Source: Allobosea sp039673065 (lineage in GTDB: Bacteria > Pseudomonadota > Alphaproteobacteria > Rhizobiales > Beijerinckiaceae). From it: a stretch of DNA of 64,000 nucleotides. Positions 27,198 through 36,669 of the stretch are shown here, one piece after another; positions within the stretch are counted from its first letter, which is position 1, and each line of letters starts with the position of its first letter. Under the pieces are notes generated by a model. The model had not been told where the DNA came from, searched no databases, and worked only from the letters and a program-made list of their open reading frames with translations. A program made the position numbers and the translations under genes. The stretch is from the NCBI RefSeq assembly GCF_039673065.1, contig NZ_JBDJKW010000001.1, positions 186,001-250,000 of the forward strand, given 5' to 3'.

Positions 27198-29063
27198 TCA
27201 CAGCCTCATCAACACGTCGAGGAGGTCCTTCACGGTCGAGATCACCCGCGCATTGGCGGCATAGGCCGCCTGCAACTCGATCAGCGTCGACATCTCGCGG
27301 TCGACATTGACCTGGGCGTCCTCGAGAAAGCGGCTCTGCACGGCGGCGAACGCCACTTGCTGGCCCTCGTTCAGCTGCTGCGCCTGCTGGCTGGCCTGCC
27401 CCTGCCCCGCCACGACGCGCTGCACGAAGTTCGAGATCGTCATCGAAGAGCTGGTGCGCGAGCCGTCGAAGCCCACCGCATCGGTGAAGCTGCGCGGATC
27501 GGCGGTGAGCCGGTCGAGGAGGAATTGCGGCCGGGAGCTGTCGCCCTCGGCGGTCTGCGGCACGGTCTGCGAGACGACGAGGCGCGAGCGGTCGGCGAGC
27601 AAGTCCGGATTGACGACAATGCGCCCGGCATAGCCGAGCTGCTGCGAGACGCCGTCATACTTGCCGGTGAAGGCCTCGCCCGAGCCGCCGTCGATGAAAA
27701 AGGGCAGCTCTGCGGTGCCACCGGTCAGGCTGGTCTGCGTCGGCCGGGCGGTCAGCGCCGTGACGTCGCGGGTGCCGGCGACGCCGTCGTCGACGATGGT
27801 CAGCACCGAGCCGGCATTGCTCACGTCGAAGCCGGGCGCCAGCACGGCCTGCATCTGCGCCGCGACCGAGGCCGGCCCGCCCGAGAAGTCGATGCCGATG
27901 ACGCGGTTGTTGGCGTCGCCAGAGGCCGAGGCCGGCAGCGGCAGCGCCGCGGCCGAGTCGACGCGCACGAAGGTGAAGCGCTGCAGCTGCCCGCCGGGCG
28001 TGACGCGATAGTCGAGCGTCAGGCTGTTGCCGGCTGCGAGACCGGCCATGTCGACCGAGAAGCCGGTCGCGGCGCCCACCGTCGCCGGCGTGCCGGCGAT
28101 CTGCTGGTCCGACAGCGCGCGCGACATCTGCGCGGCGATCTGGTCGAGCTGGGCCTGCGCCTGCACCAGCGTCTTGTCGCGCAGCTCGAGCAGTGCGCCG
28201 ATCTCGCCGGAGCGGAAGGTGCCGTTGCCGATCGCGTCGAAGCTGTTGCCGGAAATGTCGCGCGCCACGATGGTGCCGACGCCGCGCTGGGCCGGATCGT
28301 TGCTCCATTGGGAGGTCGCGTCGATCCCGGCATGCCGGTCGAAGGAGAACACCACCGCCGGCGCGCCGTCGAAGAGCTGCGTGCCCGAGGCGGTGGTGAT
28401 GGTCAGTGCACCGGTCGGCTTCTCCTCGGTGCGGATGTCGACATATTGCGCCAGCTCGGAGACGATCCGGTCGCGCTCGTCGCGCAGATCGGCCGCGCCG
28501 GCGGTGCCGCCGCCGTTGACGATGCGGGCGTTGACGTTGGTCAGCGAGCCGAGCAGGTCGTTGACCCGCGAGACGGCGCTGCCGATCCCGGTCTCGGCCT
28601 GGTTGCGCATCGCCTGCACGCCGGAGGACAGCGTGTTGAGGCGATTGGCGAGCTGGCTGGCGGCATCCAGCACCGCCGTGCGCCCGGCATAGCTCGACGG
28701 GTCGTTGCGCAGCGCCTGCAGCGCGTTGGTGAAGGTGTTGAACACCGTGTCGAGCGCGGTCGCGGAGCCCGGCGCGCCATAGAGCCGGTCGAGCCCGGTG
28801 AAGGCCTCGGCGCGGGTCGCGGTATAGGCGGCGCCGGCCGTCTCCTGCCAGAGCTGGTGCTGGACGATCCGGTCGAGCAGGCGCTGGACCTGCGCGTTCT
28901 GCACCCCGACCGTGCGGCCCGTCTGCGTGTCGACGGTGGAGACGCCGCGCCGCACATAGCCGGCGGTGCCGGCATTGGCGACGTTCTGCGAGACGATCCC
29001 GAGCCCGACCTGCGTGCTGCGCAGGCCGGAAATGGCGGTATCGAGCGCGGTACCCAGGGCCAT
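27198..29063 (-). CDS. flgK: flagellar hook-associated protein 1 FlgK
   Basis: 621 residues. The N-terminus ALDTAISGLRSTQVGLGIVSQNVANAGTAGYVRR is the rod/hook-family motif. DRIVQHQLW and GLDRLYGAPGSATALDTVFNTF follow the FlgK plan. The C-terminus (EDAQVNVDREMSTLIELQAAYAANARVISTVKDLLDVLMRL) packs with the N-terminus. It is the first junction protein above the hook. It is 61 bp after flgE on the same strand and likely shares its sigma-54-type promoter. Its chaperone FlgN is encoded at 20333-20821. Confidence 0.94.
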   Translation of the reverse strand: MALGTALDTAISGLRSTQVGLGIVSQNVANAGTAGYVRRGVSTVDTQTGRTVGVQNAQVQRLLDRIVQHQLWQETAGAAYTATRAEAFTGLDRLYGAPGSATALDTVFNTFTNALQALRNDPSSYAGRTAVLDAASQLANRLNTLSSGVQAMRNQAETGIGSAVSRVNDLLGSLTNVNARIVNGGGTAGAADLRDERDRIVSELAQYVDIRTEEKPTGALTITTASGTQLFDGAPAVVFSFDRHAGIDATSQWSNDPAQRGVGTIVARDISGNSFDAIGNGTFRSGEIGALLELRDKTLVQAQAQLDQIAAQMSRALSDQQIAGTPATVGAATGFSVDMAGLAAGNSLTLDYRVTPGGQLQRFTFVRVDSAAALPLPASASGDANNRVIGIDFSGGPASVAAQMQAVLAPGFDVSNAGSVLTIVDDGVAGTRDVTALTARPTQTSLTGGTAELPFFIDGGSGEAFTGKYDGVSQQLGYAGRIVVNPDLLADRSRLVVSQTVPQTAEGDSSRPQFLLDRLTADPRSFTDAVGFDGSRTSSSMTISNFVQRVVAGQGQASQQAQQLNEGQQVAFAAVQSRFLEDAQVNVDREMSTLIELQAAYAANARVISTVKDLLDVLMRL

Positions 29064-29124
29064 CCTTCAACTCCTGTCGTGCGGTCGCGGCCCTTCTGGG
29101 CCGTCAGACGGCGGCGCCCCTGCC

Positions 29125-30528
29125 TCAGCGGATGATGTTGAACACGTCGCGCAGCATCTCCTGCGCCGTGGTGATCACCTTGGTGTTGGCCGAGTAGGCC
29201 TGCTGGGTGATGATCATCTTCGAGAATTCGTCGGCGATATCGGTGTTCGACTGCTCGACATTGCCGCCGATCAGCGCCGAGGTACCGAGGCCGACGATCG
29301 GCGAGCCGGACTCGATGGTCTCCTCGAAGGCGCCGCCGTCGAGGCGCTTCAGCGCGTTTCCGGCATTGAAGCGGGCGATGGCGATCTGCGCCAGCGCGAC
29401 CACCTGGCCGTTGCTGAACGTGCCGATGACCTGGCCTTCGCCCGAGATCGAGACGCGATCGAGTGTGCCGGCGGTGTAGCCGTTCTGGCCGATGCGGCGG
29501 GCATTGGTCTGGCCGCTGCTGTCGCCGTTCTGGGTCAGGCTGTTGTTGCCGGTCGTCATCGAGATCGTGCTGATGTCGACGCCGCCGATCGTCATGTTCG
29601 GCATCGGGATATTGCCGCCCGTAGGCGAGGTCATCAGGCCCTTCGAATCGAACTGCACCGCGACGCCGGCATTGCGGTAGGCGACCTCGCCGGCAGCCGC
29701 CGAGGTGTTCTGCGCGACGAAGAGGTTCCAGGTATCGACGGTCGCCGGCGGGCCGGCCGAGGCGTTGCTCACCTTGGCCCAGCGCAGCTCGACGCTGGCG
29801 GCGCGGCCGAGCTCGTCATAGACCGTGACCGAGCCGCCCGGGATCGAGCGGTTGAGGAACCGGGTGACGTCGGCGCCGTCGACGGTGCCGGTGCCGCCGG
29901 CGGCCACCGTGCGCGGGTCGGCGCCCGGGAAATCCGTGCCGGGGCCGAGCAGTTCGGAGCCGGGCGTGTTGATGTCGGCCGAATTGGTCTTCGGATAGGC
30001 CGGGATGTTGGCGCTGTACTCGATCGCCGTGGTCGCCTGCGCCGGGAACTGGTCCTTGGTGATGCGCAGCACCTCGGGCTGACTGCCGATGACCTGGCCG
30101 GTGACCGGGTCGATCTTCTGGCCCTTGAGGTAGTAGCCGGAGCCGTTGACCAGATAGCCGTCGGCGTCGAAGTCGAAATCGCCGCGGCGGGTGTAGAGGT
30201 CGCTGTTGGCGAAGAGCGTGTTGGACCCGACGCCGCGCTGGCGCTGGTCGACGACGAAGAAGCCGTCGCCATTGATCGCCGCGTTGGAATCGATGCGGGT
30301 CGCCAGCGGGTCGCCCTGGATGGTGTTGGTGGCGCGGCTGTAGGCGTTGACCGAGCCGGCGATCTGGCGGTTCAGCGCCGTGTCCGGCACGAGGTCGGAG
30401 AAGCTGGTGTCGACCCGCTTGAAGCCGGCGGTCCGCGAATTCGCGATGTTGCCGGAGATATTCTCCAGGGCGTAGGACTGGGCCTGCATGCCCGTCACCG
30501 CCGTGGTCAGCGCACTGAAAACACCCAT
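29125..30528 (-). CDS. flgE: flagellar hook protein FlgE
   Basis: 467 residues from ATG 30528. The frame is open upstream, but the family start is MGVFSALTTAVTGMQAQSYALENISGNIANSRTAGFKR. The domains are an N-terminal D0 helix, the GDGFFVV motif near residue 87, a beta-rich D1/D2 middle and a C-terminal D0 helix. That last helix is NTDIADEFSKMIITQQAYSANTKVITTAQEMLRDVFNIIR. It is the hook subunit and is exported before the FlhB switch. It is first in flgE-flgK-flgL, with a near-consensus -24/-12 element 59 bp upstream. Confidence 0.95.
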   Translation of the reverse strand: MGVFSALTTAVTGMQAQSYALENISGNIANSRTAGFKRVDTSFSDLVPDTALNRQIAGSVNAYSRATNTIQGDPLATRIDSNAAINGDGFFVVDQRQRGVGSNTLFANSDLYTRRGDFDFDADGYLVNGSGYYLKGQKIDPVTGQVIGSQPEVLRITKDQFPAQATTAIEYSANIPAYPKTNSADINTPGSELLGPGTDFPGADPRTVAAGGTGTVDGADVTRFLNRSIPGGSVTVYDELGRAASVELRWAKVSNASAGPPATVDTWNLFVAQNTSAAAGEVAYRNAGVAVQFDSKGLMTSPTGGNIPMPNMTIGGVDISTISMTTGNNSLTQNGDSSGQTNARRIGQNGYTAGTLDRVSISGEGQVIGTFSNGQVVALAQIAIARFNAGNALKRLDGGAFEETIESGSPIVGLGTSALIGGNVEQSNTDIADEFSKMIITQQAYSANTKVITTAQEMLRDVFNIIR

Positions 30529-30586
30529 CGCAACCTCACCTGAGACTGGCGCCCCCCGGGGCGGCCGATCGAATTCAGGCGTGACT

Positions 30587-30602
30587 TGCACGGCCCGTGC
30601 CA
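30587..30602 (-). promoter_or_regulatory. sigma-54 type promoter of flgE operon
   Basis: On the minus strand: TGGCACG (30602-30596), four bases, GTGCA (30591-30587). It differs from TGGCACG-N4-TTGCA at one position and keeps the essential GG/GC spacing. The predicted leader is about 50 bases. Together with the flgI element it suggests a shared sigma-54 activator such as FlbD. Confidence 0.7.
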
Positions 30603-30685
30603 CGGCACAGGCCGATGATTCTCAATGACTTAGCGGAACATGACAGGGCAGGAACGGCCCCAGGCCCCGGAAAATAAGGACGGGG

Positions 30686-30702
30686 CCGGCAATTCTTGCC
30701 GG
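30686..30702 (-). terminator. hairpin after ycjF, possible terminator
   Basis: A perfect 7-bp stem CCGGCAA/TTGCCGG has a three-base loop, 16 bp beyond the ycjF stop. On the minus strand the downstream T-rich stretch (TTATTTTC) begins several bases away, so it is a weak terminator at best. Confidence 0.35.
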
Positions 30703-30717
30703 GGGCGCCCGGCGGGC

Positions 30718-31725
30718 TCAGCCCTCCTTGGCGCCCCAGCCGGAGAGATCGCCGGCGACGTCGGACAGGCCCGGCGGGGTCGCCTCGACGAAGGGCAACG
30801 GCCGGCAGACCGCTATGGCGGCAAGGCCGATGCGCGCGGTCAGGAGCCCGTTCAGCACGCCCTCGCCCAGCTTGGCCGAGAGCCGCGCCGCCAGCCCCTG
30901 CCCCAGCACCTGCTGGATCACCGCATCGCCCGCCGCCACGCCGCCGGTGACCACGAGGTGCCCCAGCACCTGGCGCGCCAGCCGCAGCAGGCCGAGCGTG
31001 CCCGGCCGCCCGGCATAGATGGTGGCGATGCTGCGCAGCAGCCGCGCGCAGGCGATCAGTACGAAAGTGACGTCGATCAGGGCGCGCGGACTGACGGCCG
31101 TGACCAGCGAGACGCGCCGCGCGGCCTGCGCCACCTGCGCCTGCGCCAGCGCGTCGAGCGGCACCAGCAGGCCGCGCTCGGCGACGGTGAGCAGGTCGCG
31201 GGCCGCCAGCAGGTCGGGCTCGGCCTCCGCCAGCAAGGCCCGGCCCTTGGCGGTCTCGGGCCGGCCGGCATAAAGCGACGCCAGCTCTCCGGTCACGGCG
31301 CGGGCCTGGGCGAGATCGGCGGTCGCCAGCGCGTTGACCGCCCGCTCGCGCAGCGCCTCGACGCGCCGTTCGCGCAGGATGTCGAGCACGACGCGGGTCA
31401 ACATCACGATCAGCGCCAGCGCCGCGGCTGCGGCAAAGACGAGCGCGGCGATGCCGACCGCCGGATGCAGCGCCATCAGCGAGGCGATGGTGCGCTCGGC
31501 CCAGACGCCGACCGACAGCGTGAGCAAGCCCGACAGGCCGGCGACGAACAGCGTGCCCCAGCCGAAGCCCGCGCGGCGCGGCACCGGCACGACCGCGGCC
31601 GGCTCGGGATCGATCGGCTCGATCTCCGGCAGGATCGCCACCTCGCCGCGCGACGGCGGCCTCAGCTCCTCATCCGAGGAGGCGGCGGCTCCGTCGAGGC
31701 GGAACGCACGCGGTGCCCGGCTCAT
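30718..31725 (-). CDS. ycjF: YcjF/UPF0283 family membrane protein
   Basis: 335 residues. The N-terminus is charged and disordered. Two membrane helices lie at about 53-75 (WGTLFVAGLSGLLTLSVGVW) and 88-112. The conserved block LARQVLGHLVVTGGVAAGDAVIQQVLGQGLAARLSAKLGEGVLNG follows near the C-terminus. The family sits next to ycjX in many proteobacteria and is tied to envelope-stress regulation, but its biochemical role is unknown. It starts 13 bp after ycjX, indicating an operon. Confidence 0.88.
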   Translation of the reverse strand: MSRAPRAFRLDGAAASSDEELRPPSRGEVAILPEIEPIDPEPAAVVPVPRRAGFGWGTLFVAGLSGLLTLSVGVWAERTIASLMALHPAVGIAALVFAAAAALALIVMLTRVVLDILRERRVEALRERAVNALATADLAQARAVTGELASLYAGRPETAKGRALLAEAEPDLLAARDLLTVAERGLLVPLDALAQAQVAQAARRVSLVTAVSPRALIDVTFVLIACARLLRSIATIYAGRPGTLGLLRLARQVLGHLVVTGGVAAGDAVIQQVLGQGLAARLSAKLGEGVLNGLLTARIGLAAIAVCRPLPFVEATPPGLSDVAGDLSGWGAKEG

Positions 31726-31738
31726 GCTCGCCCTCCTC

Positions 31739-33190
31739 TCAGGCCAATCGGTCGCCGATCAGGAACTCCAGCACCCGATCGAGCCGGATATGCGGCGGCG
31801 GCGCCATGCGCCCGCCGGCATCCGGCTTCACCAGCGGCGGGCGGAAGCGCGGCGCCCGGATCTGCCAGTGGCCGGCCTGGGCGTGATCGAAGATCGCCTC
31901 CGGCCGCTCCGGCAATTCGCCCGGGAAGATCGCAGCCTCGGACCGACCGTCGAAGACCTCGCCGTCGACCACCTCGCCGGCCTCCGGCACGCCGGCGATC
32001 GCCGGCAGGTCGTCGCGGCCCTCGCGGATGCGGACCTCGCGCGTGGCGCGGATCGCGGCGAAAGCCATCGCCTCCACCGTGGCACCCGCCCCTTGCGCCT
32101 TCGCCATAGCGCGCTGCACCAGATGCGCCATCACCCGCGCCAGACGGTCATGGCTGGTGTGGTGGACATGGTCGGCCTTGGTCGCGGCGAAGAGCACGCG
32201 GTCGATGCGCGGCGAGAACAGGCTGGACAGCAGCGAATTGCGCCCGACCGAGAAGGCGGTCAGCGCCTGGCCGAGCGCGGTCTCGAGATCGGCCAGCGCC
32301 TCAGGCCCGGCATCGAGCGCCGCCAGCGCGTCGACCAGCACGATCTGCCGGTCCAGCCTGGCGAAATGCTCGCGGAAGAACGGCCCGACCACGACGCGCT
32401 TATAGGCCTCGAACCGCTCGCTCATCAGCCCCGCCAGCGTGCCGGCGCGCGGCACCGTGCCCGGCGCCAGGTCGAGCGGCGCGAAGGTCAGCGCCGGCGA
32501 ACCCTCGAGATCGCCCGGCATCAGGAAGCGGCCGGGCGGCGTTACAGCCACCGCCTCGGGGTCGGCGCGCAGCGCCGCGAGATAGGCCTTGAAGCTGTCG
32601 CTGGCGGCTTCGGCCGCGAGTTCGTCCGGCGCGCCCTCGGGATCGCGCAGGGCGAGATCGGCGAGCCATGCGCCGGCGACGCCCAGCCGGTGCGCCTTGC
32701 GGGCGTCCGCCACGGCCTGCGCCGACCAGGCGGCATAGTCCTGGCCGATCAGGGCGAGATCGAGCAGCCATTCGCCGGGATAGTCGACGATGTCGAGCGT
32801 CAGCGTCGCCGGGCCCTTGAACCAGCCGGCGGCGCGCTCGTAGTCGATCTCGATGCGCAGCTCGGAGATGCGCCGCGTCGATTCCGGCCAGCGCCGGTCG
32901 GGGCCGGCGAGCGCGGCGCGATGCGCCTCATAGGGAAAGCGCGGCACCTCGGGATCCGGCTGCGGCACGAGCCGCACCCGCGAGATTCGCCCCTCGGCGG
33001 CGGCCTTGAGCACCGGCAGGCGCGCGCCCTCGACGAGGTTCTGGATCAGCGCCGTGGTGAAGACCGTCTTGCCGGAGCGTGACAGGCCGGTGACCCCGAT
33101 GCGCAGCCGCGGCTTCGCCAGCCCGAGCAGGCTGTCGCCGAAGGCAAGCGCCGCGTTGCGGGCTTCGTCGAGATAGGAGCCGGAGGCCAT
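31739..33190 (-). CDS. ycjX: YcjX family nucleotide-binding protein
   Basis: 483 residues. The Walker A motif GLSRSGKT is at about 35-42. The DYPGEWLLDL motif (about 137-146) is typical of YcjX. The conserved C-terminal part has VLFAATKADHVHHTSHDRL and ASIRATRE-like segments. YcjX proteins are P-loop NTPases of the dynamin/GTPase-like group induced by heat or envelope stress in E. coli. The precise function is not settled. Length is normal. It is the first gene of the ycjX-ycjF pair. Confidence 0.9.
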   Translation of the reverse strand: MASGSYLDEARNAALAFGDSLLGLAKPRLRIGVTGLSRSGKTVFTTALIQNLVEGARLPVLKAAAEGRISRVRLVPQPDPEVPRFPYEAHRAALAGPDRRWPESTRRISELRIEIDYERAAGWFKGPATLTLDIVDYPGEWLLDLALIGQDYAAWSAQAVADARKAHRLGVAGAWLADLALRDPEGAPDELAAEAASDSFKAYLAALRADPEAVAVTPPGRFLMPGDLEGSPALTFAPLDLAPGTVPRAGTLAGLMSERFEAYKRVVVGPFFREHFARLDRQIVLVDALAALDAGPEALADLETALGQALTAFSVGRNSLLSSLFSPRIDRVLFAATKADHVHHTSHDRLARVMAHLVQRAMAKAQGAGATVEAMAFAAIRATREVRIREGRDDLPAIAGVPEAGEVVDGEVFDGRSEAAIFPGELPERPEAIFDHAQAGHWQIRAPRFRPPLVKPDAGGRMAPPPHIRLDRVLEFLIGDRLA

Positions 33191-33202
33191 TCGCGCCGCG
33201 CC

Positions 33203-33739
33203 TCAGTCGTCCGGGCCTTCGCCCAGCGAGGCGGGGGTAACGAAACGGTCGAGCCGGCCGGCACGCGAGGTCACGTCGCGCCAGTCCTCGACGTCGAAAT
33301 CGAGCACGGCCAGCCCGCAGGTCGGATATTTCTGCGACAGCCGCGCCGCCGCATAGCGGTCGCCATGGCCGGCGAGACGCCCCGCCAGTTCCTCGAAGCC
33401 GGGGTTATGGCCGATCATCAGCAGGGTCTTCACCGTCGGCTCGACCGCCTGCACCACCTCCAGCAGCTGGCCGGACGGCGCCTCGTAGATGCGCGGCTCC
33501 GTCTGCGTCGGCGGCCGCTCGGGCAGCATCGGCCTGACCAGATCCCAGGTCTCCTGGGTGCGCCTGGCCGGCGAGATCAGCACCAGATCAGGAAAGAGCA
33601 GCTCATCGGCGAGATAGCGCCCCATCACCGGCGCGGCCTCGCGCCCGCGGGTCGCGAGCGGCCGGTCGCGATCGGCGGTGTCGGCGGGCCAGCTCGACTT
33701 GGCATGGCGGAGCAGCATGAGACGGCGCATGACCGCCAT
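33203..33739 (-). CDS. SixA-like histidine phosphatase
   Basis: 178 residues. The catalytic RHAKS motif has His 12, and the second catalytic His 111 lies in GHNPG. A phosphohistidine-type core is clear: RPLATRGREAAPVMGRYL, then SPARRTQETW. SixA removes phosphate from His residues, for example in phosphotransferase or phosphorelay proteins. A CckA-ChpT-CtrA link is possible but there is no direct evidence for it. An alternative ATG at 33730 would shorten it by three residues. It lies between ycjX and moxR on the same strand. Confidence 0.85.
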   Translation of the reverse strand: MAVMRRLMLLRHAKSSWPADTADRDRPLATRGREAAPVMGRYLADELLFPDLVLISPARRTQETWDLVRPMLPERPPTQTEPRIYEAPSGQLLEVVQAVEPTVKTLLMIGHNPGFEELAGRLAGHGDRYAAARLSQKYPTCGLAVLDFDVEDWRDVTSRAGRLDRFVTPASLGEGPDD

Positions 33740-33769
33740 CTAACCACGCCGCGCCGGATTTGCGAGGGG

Positions 33770-34615
<846 letters not shown>

Positions 34616-34881
34616 GCGGAGCCTTTCCCTCGCCGCCCTCGCGAGGGCTCGGCGGTGCCTGTGGAGCCGGAACGCGGCATGGCGCCGACCCGACGACCTA
34701 TCTCATTGTTCCGGCGTCGTTTTCACCGCCCGGACAGGCGGCACCGACGGCGCTCCTGCTATAGAGGGCGGATTGGGTCCCCGCAAGTTTTCGCGCATCG
34801 GCGCGGGTTTTCGTTGCGCGGACGCCGGCCGGCCCACAACAATCGCCAAGATCATCGACATCGCGATTCGTCAGGAACCAC

Positions 34882-36669
34882 GTGGCCGGGACCATCGACC
34901 CCTCCAGCTATCGTGACGCCATCGTCGTGCTTGGCACGGCGGGCGTCATCGTCCCGTTCGCCAAGCGCTTCCGGGTGAACTCCATCATCGCCTTCATGGC
35001 GTGCGGCGCGCTGCTCGGGCCGTTCGGCCTCGGCGGCCTCGTCGCGGAGGTGCCCTTTCTCAGCACGATCACGGTGTCGAGCCCGGACGCGCTGGCGGCA
35101 CCGGCCGATATCGGCGTCGCCTTCCTGCTCTTCGTAATCGGCCTCGAACTTTCCTATGACCGTCTCGTCACCATGCGCCGGCTGGTCTTCGGCCTCGGCC
35201 TCGGCCAGATCGTGGTCTCGGCCTGCCTGCTGGCGCTGATCGCCTACGGCTTCGGCCAGCCGGCGGCGGCGGCGCTGATCATCGGCGCGGCGCTCGCCCT
35301 CTCCTCGACCGCGATGGCGATCGAGCTTCTCTCGGCCCACCGGCGCATGACGAGTTCGGCAGGGCGCGCCAGCTTCGCGATCCTGCTCTGCCAGGACCTC
35401 GCGGTCATCCCGCTGCTCTTCCTCGTCAGCGTGCTCGGCGCACAGGAGAACGGCTCGCTGCTGACCGGGCTGGTCCAGGCACTGCTGCAGGCAGTGGCGG
35501 CGATCGCCACCATCGTTGTCATCGGCCGCATCGCCATGCGCCCGCTGTTCCGGCTGGTCGCCTCCACCGATTCCTCCGAGAGCTTCATGGCCGCGACATT
35601 GCTGGTCGCGCTCGGCACGGGGCTGATCGCCGCGGCGGCCGGGCTCTCAATGGGGCTCGGTGCCTTCATCGCCGGCCTGCTGCTGGCCGAGACCGAATAT
35701 CGCCGCGCCATCGAGGTGACGATCGAGCCGTTCAAGTCGCTGCTGATCGGCGTGTTCTTCCTGACGGTCGGCATGGGGGTCAGCCCGGCCATGCTCGCCG
35801 CCCGCCCGGGCAAGATCCTGGCGATCGCGCTCGGCATCCTGGCGGTCAAGACGGCCGTGACCATCGTCCTCGGCCTCCCCTTCCGCCTGTCGCTCGCCGC
35901 GGCGATCGAGGCGGCGATCATGGTCGGGCCCGGCGGGGAGTTCGCCTTCGTCCTTCTGCACGCCGCGGCCGCCGCGAGCCTCGTCGACCAGCAGGAGACG
36001 GCGCTCGTGCTGGCCGCAGTCTCGCTCAGCATGATCGCCCTGCCCTTCCTGGCGAAGCTGGCACGCGCCGCCGCCGCGCGCGTCGCCGCCCCCGTCGAGC
36101 TCCCGGCGGAAGCCGCCGCCCCGCCGCCCGACGACCATGCGCCGCGCGCGCTGATCGTCGGCTGCGGTCGCGTCGGACGCCTCGTCGCCGACATGGTCGA
36201 GCGCCACCAATTGCCCTATCTTGCCATCGACAAAGACGCGGCCGCTGTCGCGGCGCTGCGACGCGCCGGCAAGCCGGTCTTCTACGGCGACGCCAGCCAG
36301 CCGGCCTTCCTGCGCCTGTGCGGACTCCAGGAGGCGACCGCGCTGATCGTGACGATCGACAATCCCCGCGCCGTCGACGAGACGGTCATGGCGGCGCGCG
36401 CCATGCGGCCGGATCTGGTGATCGTCGCCCGCGCGCGCGACGCCAGGCACGCCCGCCATCTCTACGAGATCGGCGTCAACGACGTGGTGCCGGAGACGAT
36501 CGAGGCCAGCCTCCAGCTTTCGGAGGCGACTCTGGTCGGCCTCGGCGTGCCGATGGGCCACGTCATCGCCTCGATCCACCAGCGCCGCGACGACTTCCGC
36601 AGCGAGCTCAGGCCGGCGAGCGCTCGCGGGCGGCGCCTTCCGCGCCACGAGAGGTCGCGAAGACTGTGA
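34882..36669 (+). CDS. Kef-type potassium/proton antiporter with TrkA-N domain
   Basis: 595 residues from GTG 34882, with AGGAA just upstream. About twelve membrane helices cover residues 15-395, with the CPA2 hallmarks FLLFVIGLELSYDRL and GLSMGLGAFIAGLLLAETEY. A cytoplasmic RCK/TrkA-N domain follows (about 418-540, ALIVGCGRVGRLVADM nucleotide motif). It exports K+ in exchange for protons, usually gated by glutathione adducts or nucleotides. The 3' end overlaps the convergent glycosyltransferase by 62 bases. Confidence 0.9.
   Translation: MAGTIDPSSYRDAIVVLGTAGVIVPFAKRFRVNSIIAFMACGALLGPFGLGGLVAEVPFLSTITVSSPDALAAPADIGVAFLLFVIGLELSYDRLVTMRRLVFGLGLGQIVVSACLLALIAYGFGQPAAAALIIGAALALSSTAMAIELLSAHRRMTSSAGRASFAILLCQDLAVIPLLFLVSVLGAQENGSLLTGLVQALLQAVAAIATIVVIGRIAMRPLFRLVASTDSSESFMAATLLVALGTGLIAAAAGLSMGLGAFIAGLLLAETEYRRAIEVTIEPFKSLLIGVFFLTVGMGVSPAMLAARPGKILAIALGILAVKTAVTIVLGLPFRLSLAAAIEAAIMVGPGGEFAFVLLHAAAAASLVDQQETALVLAAVSLSMIALPFLAKLARAAAARVAAPVELPAEAAAPPPDDHAPRALIVGCGRVGRLVADMVERHQLPYLAIDKDAAAVAALRRAGKPVFYGDASQPAFLRLCGLQEATALIVTIDNPRAVDETVMAARAMRPDLVIVARARDARHARHLYEIGVNDVVPETIEASLQLSEATLVGLGVPMGHVIASIHQRRDDFRSELRPASARGRRLPRHERSRRL

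Noticed and set aside
33203..33739. SixA-like phosphatase as a ChpT/CckA pathway phosphatase
   Set aside because: Only co-presence in the window suggests it. There is no motif or operon evidence.
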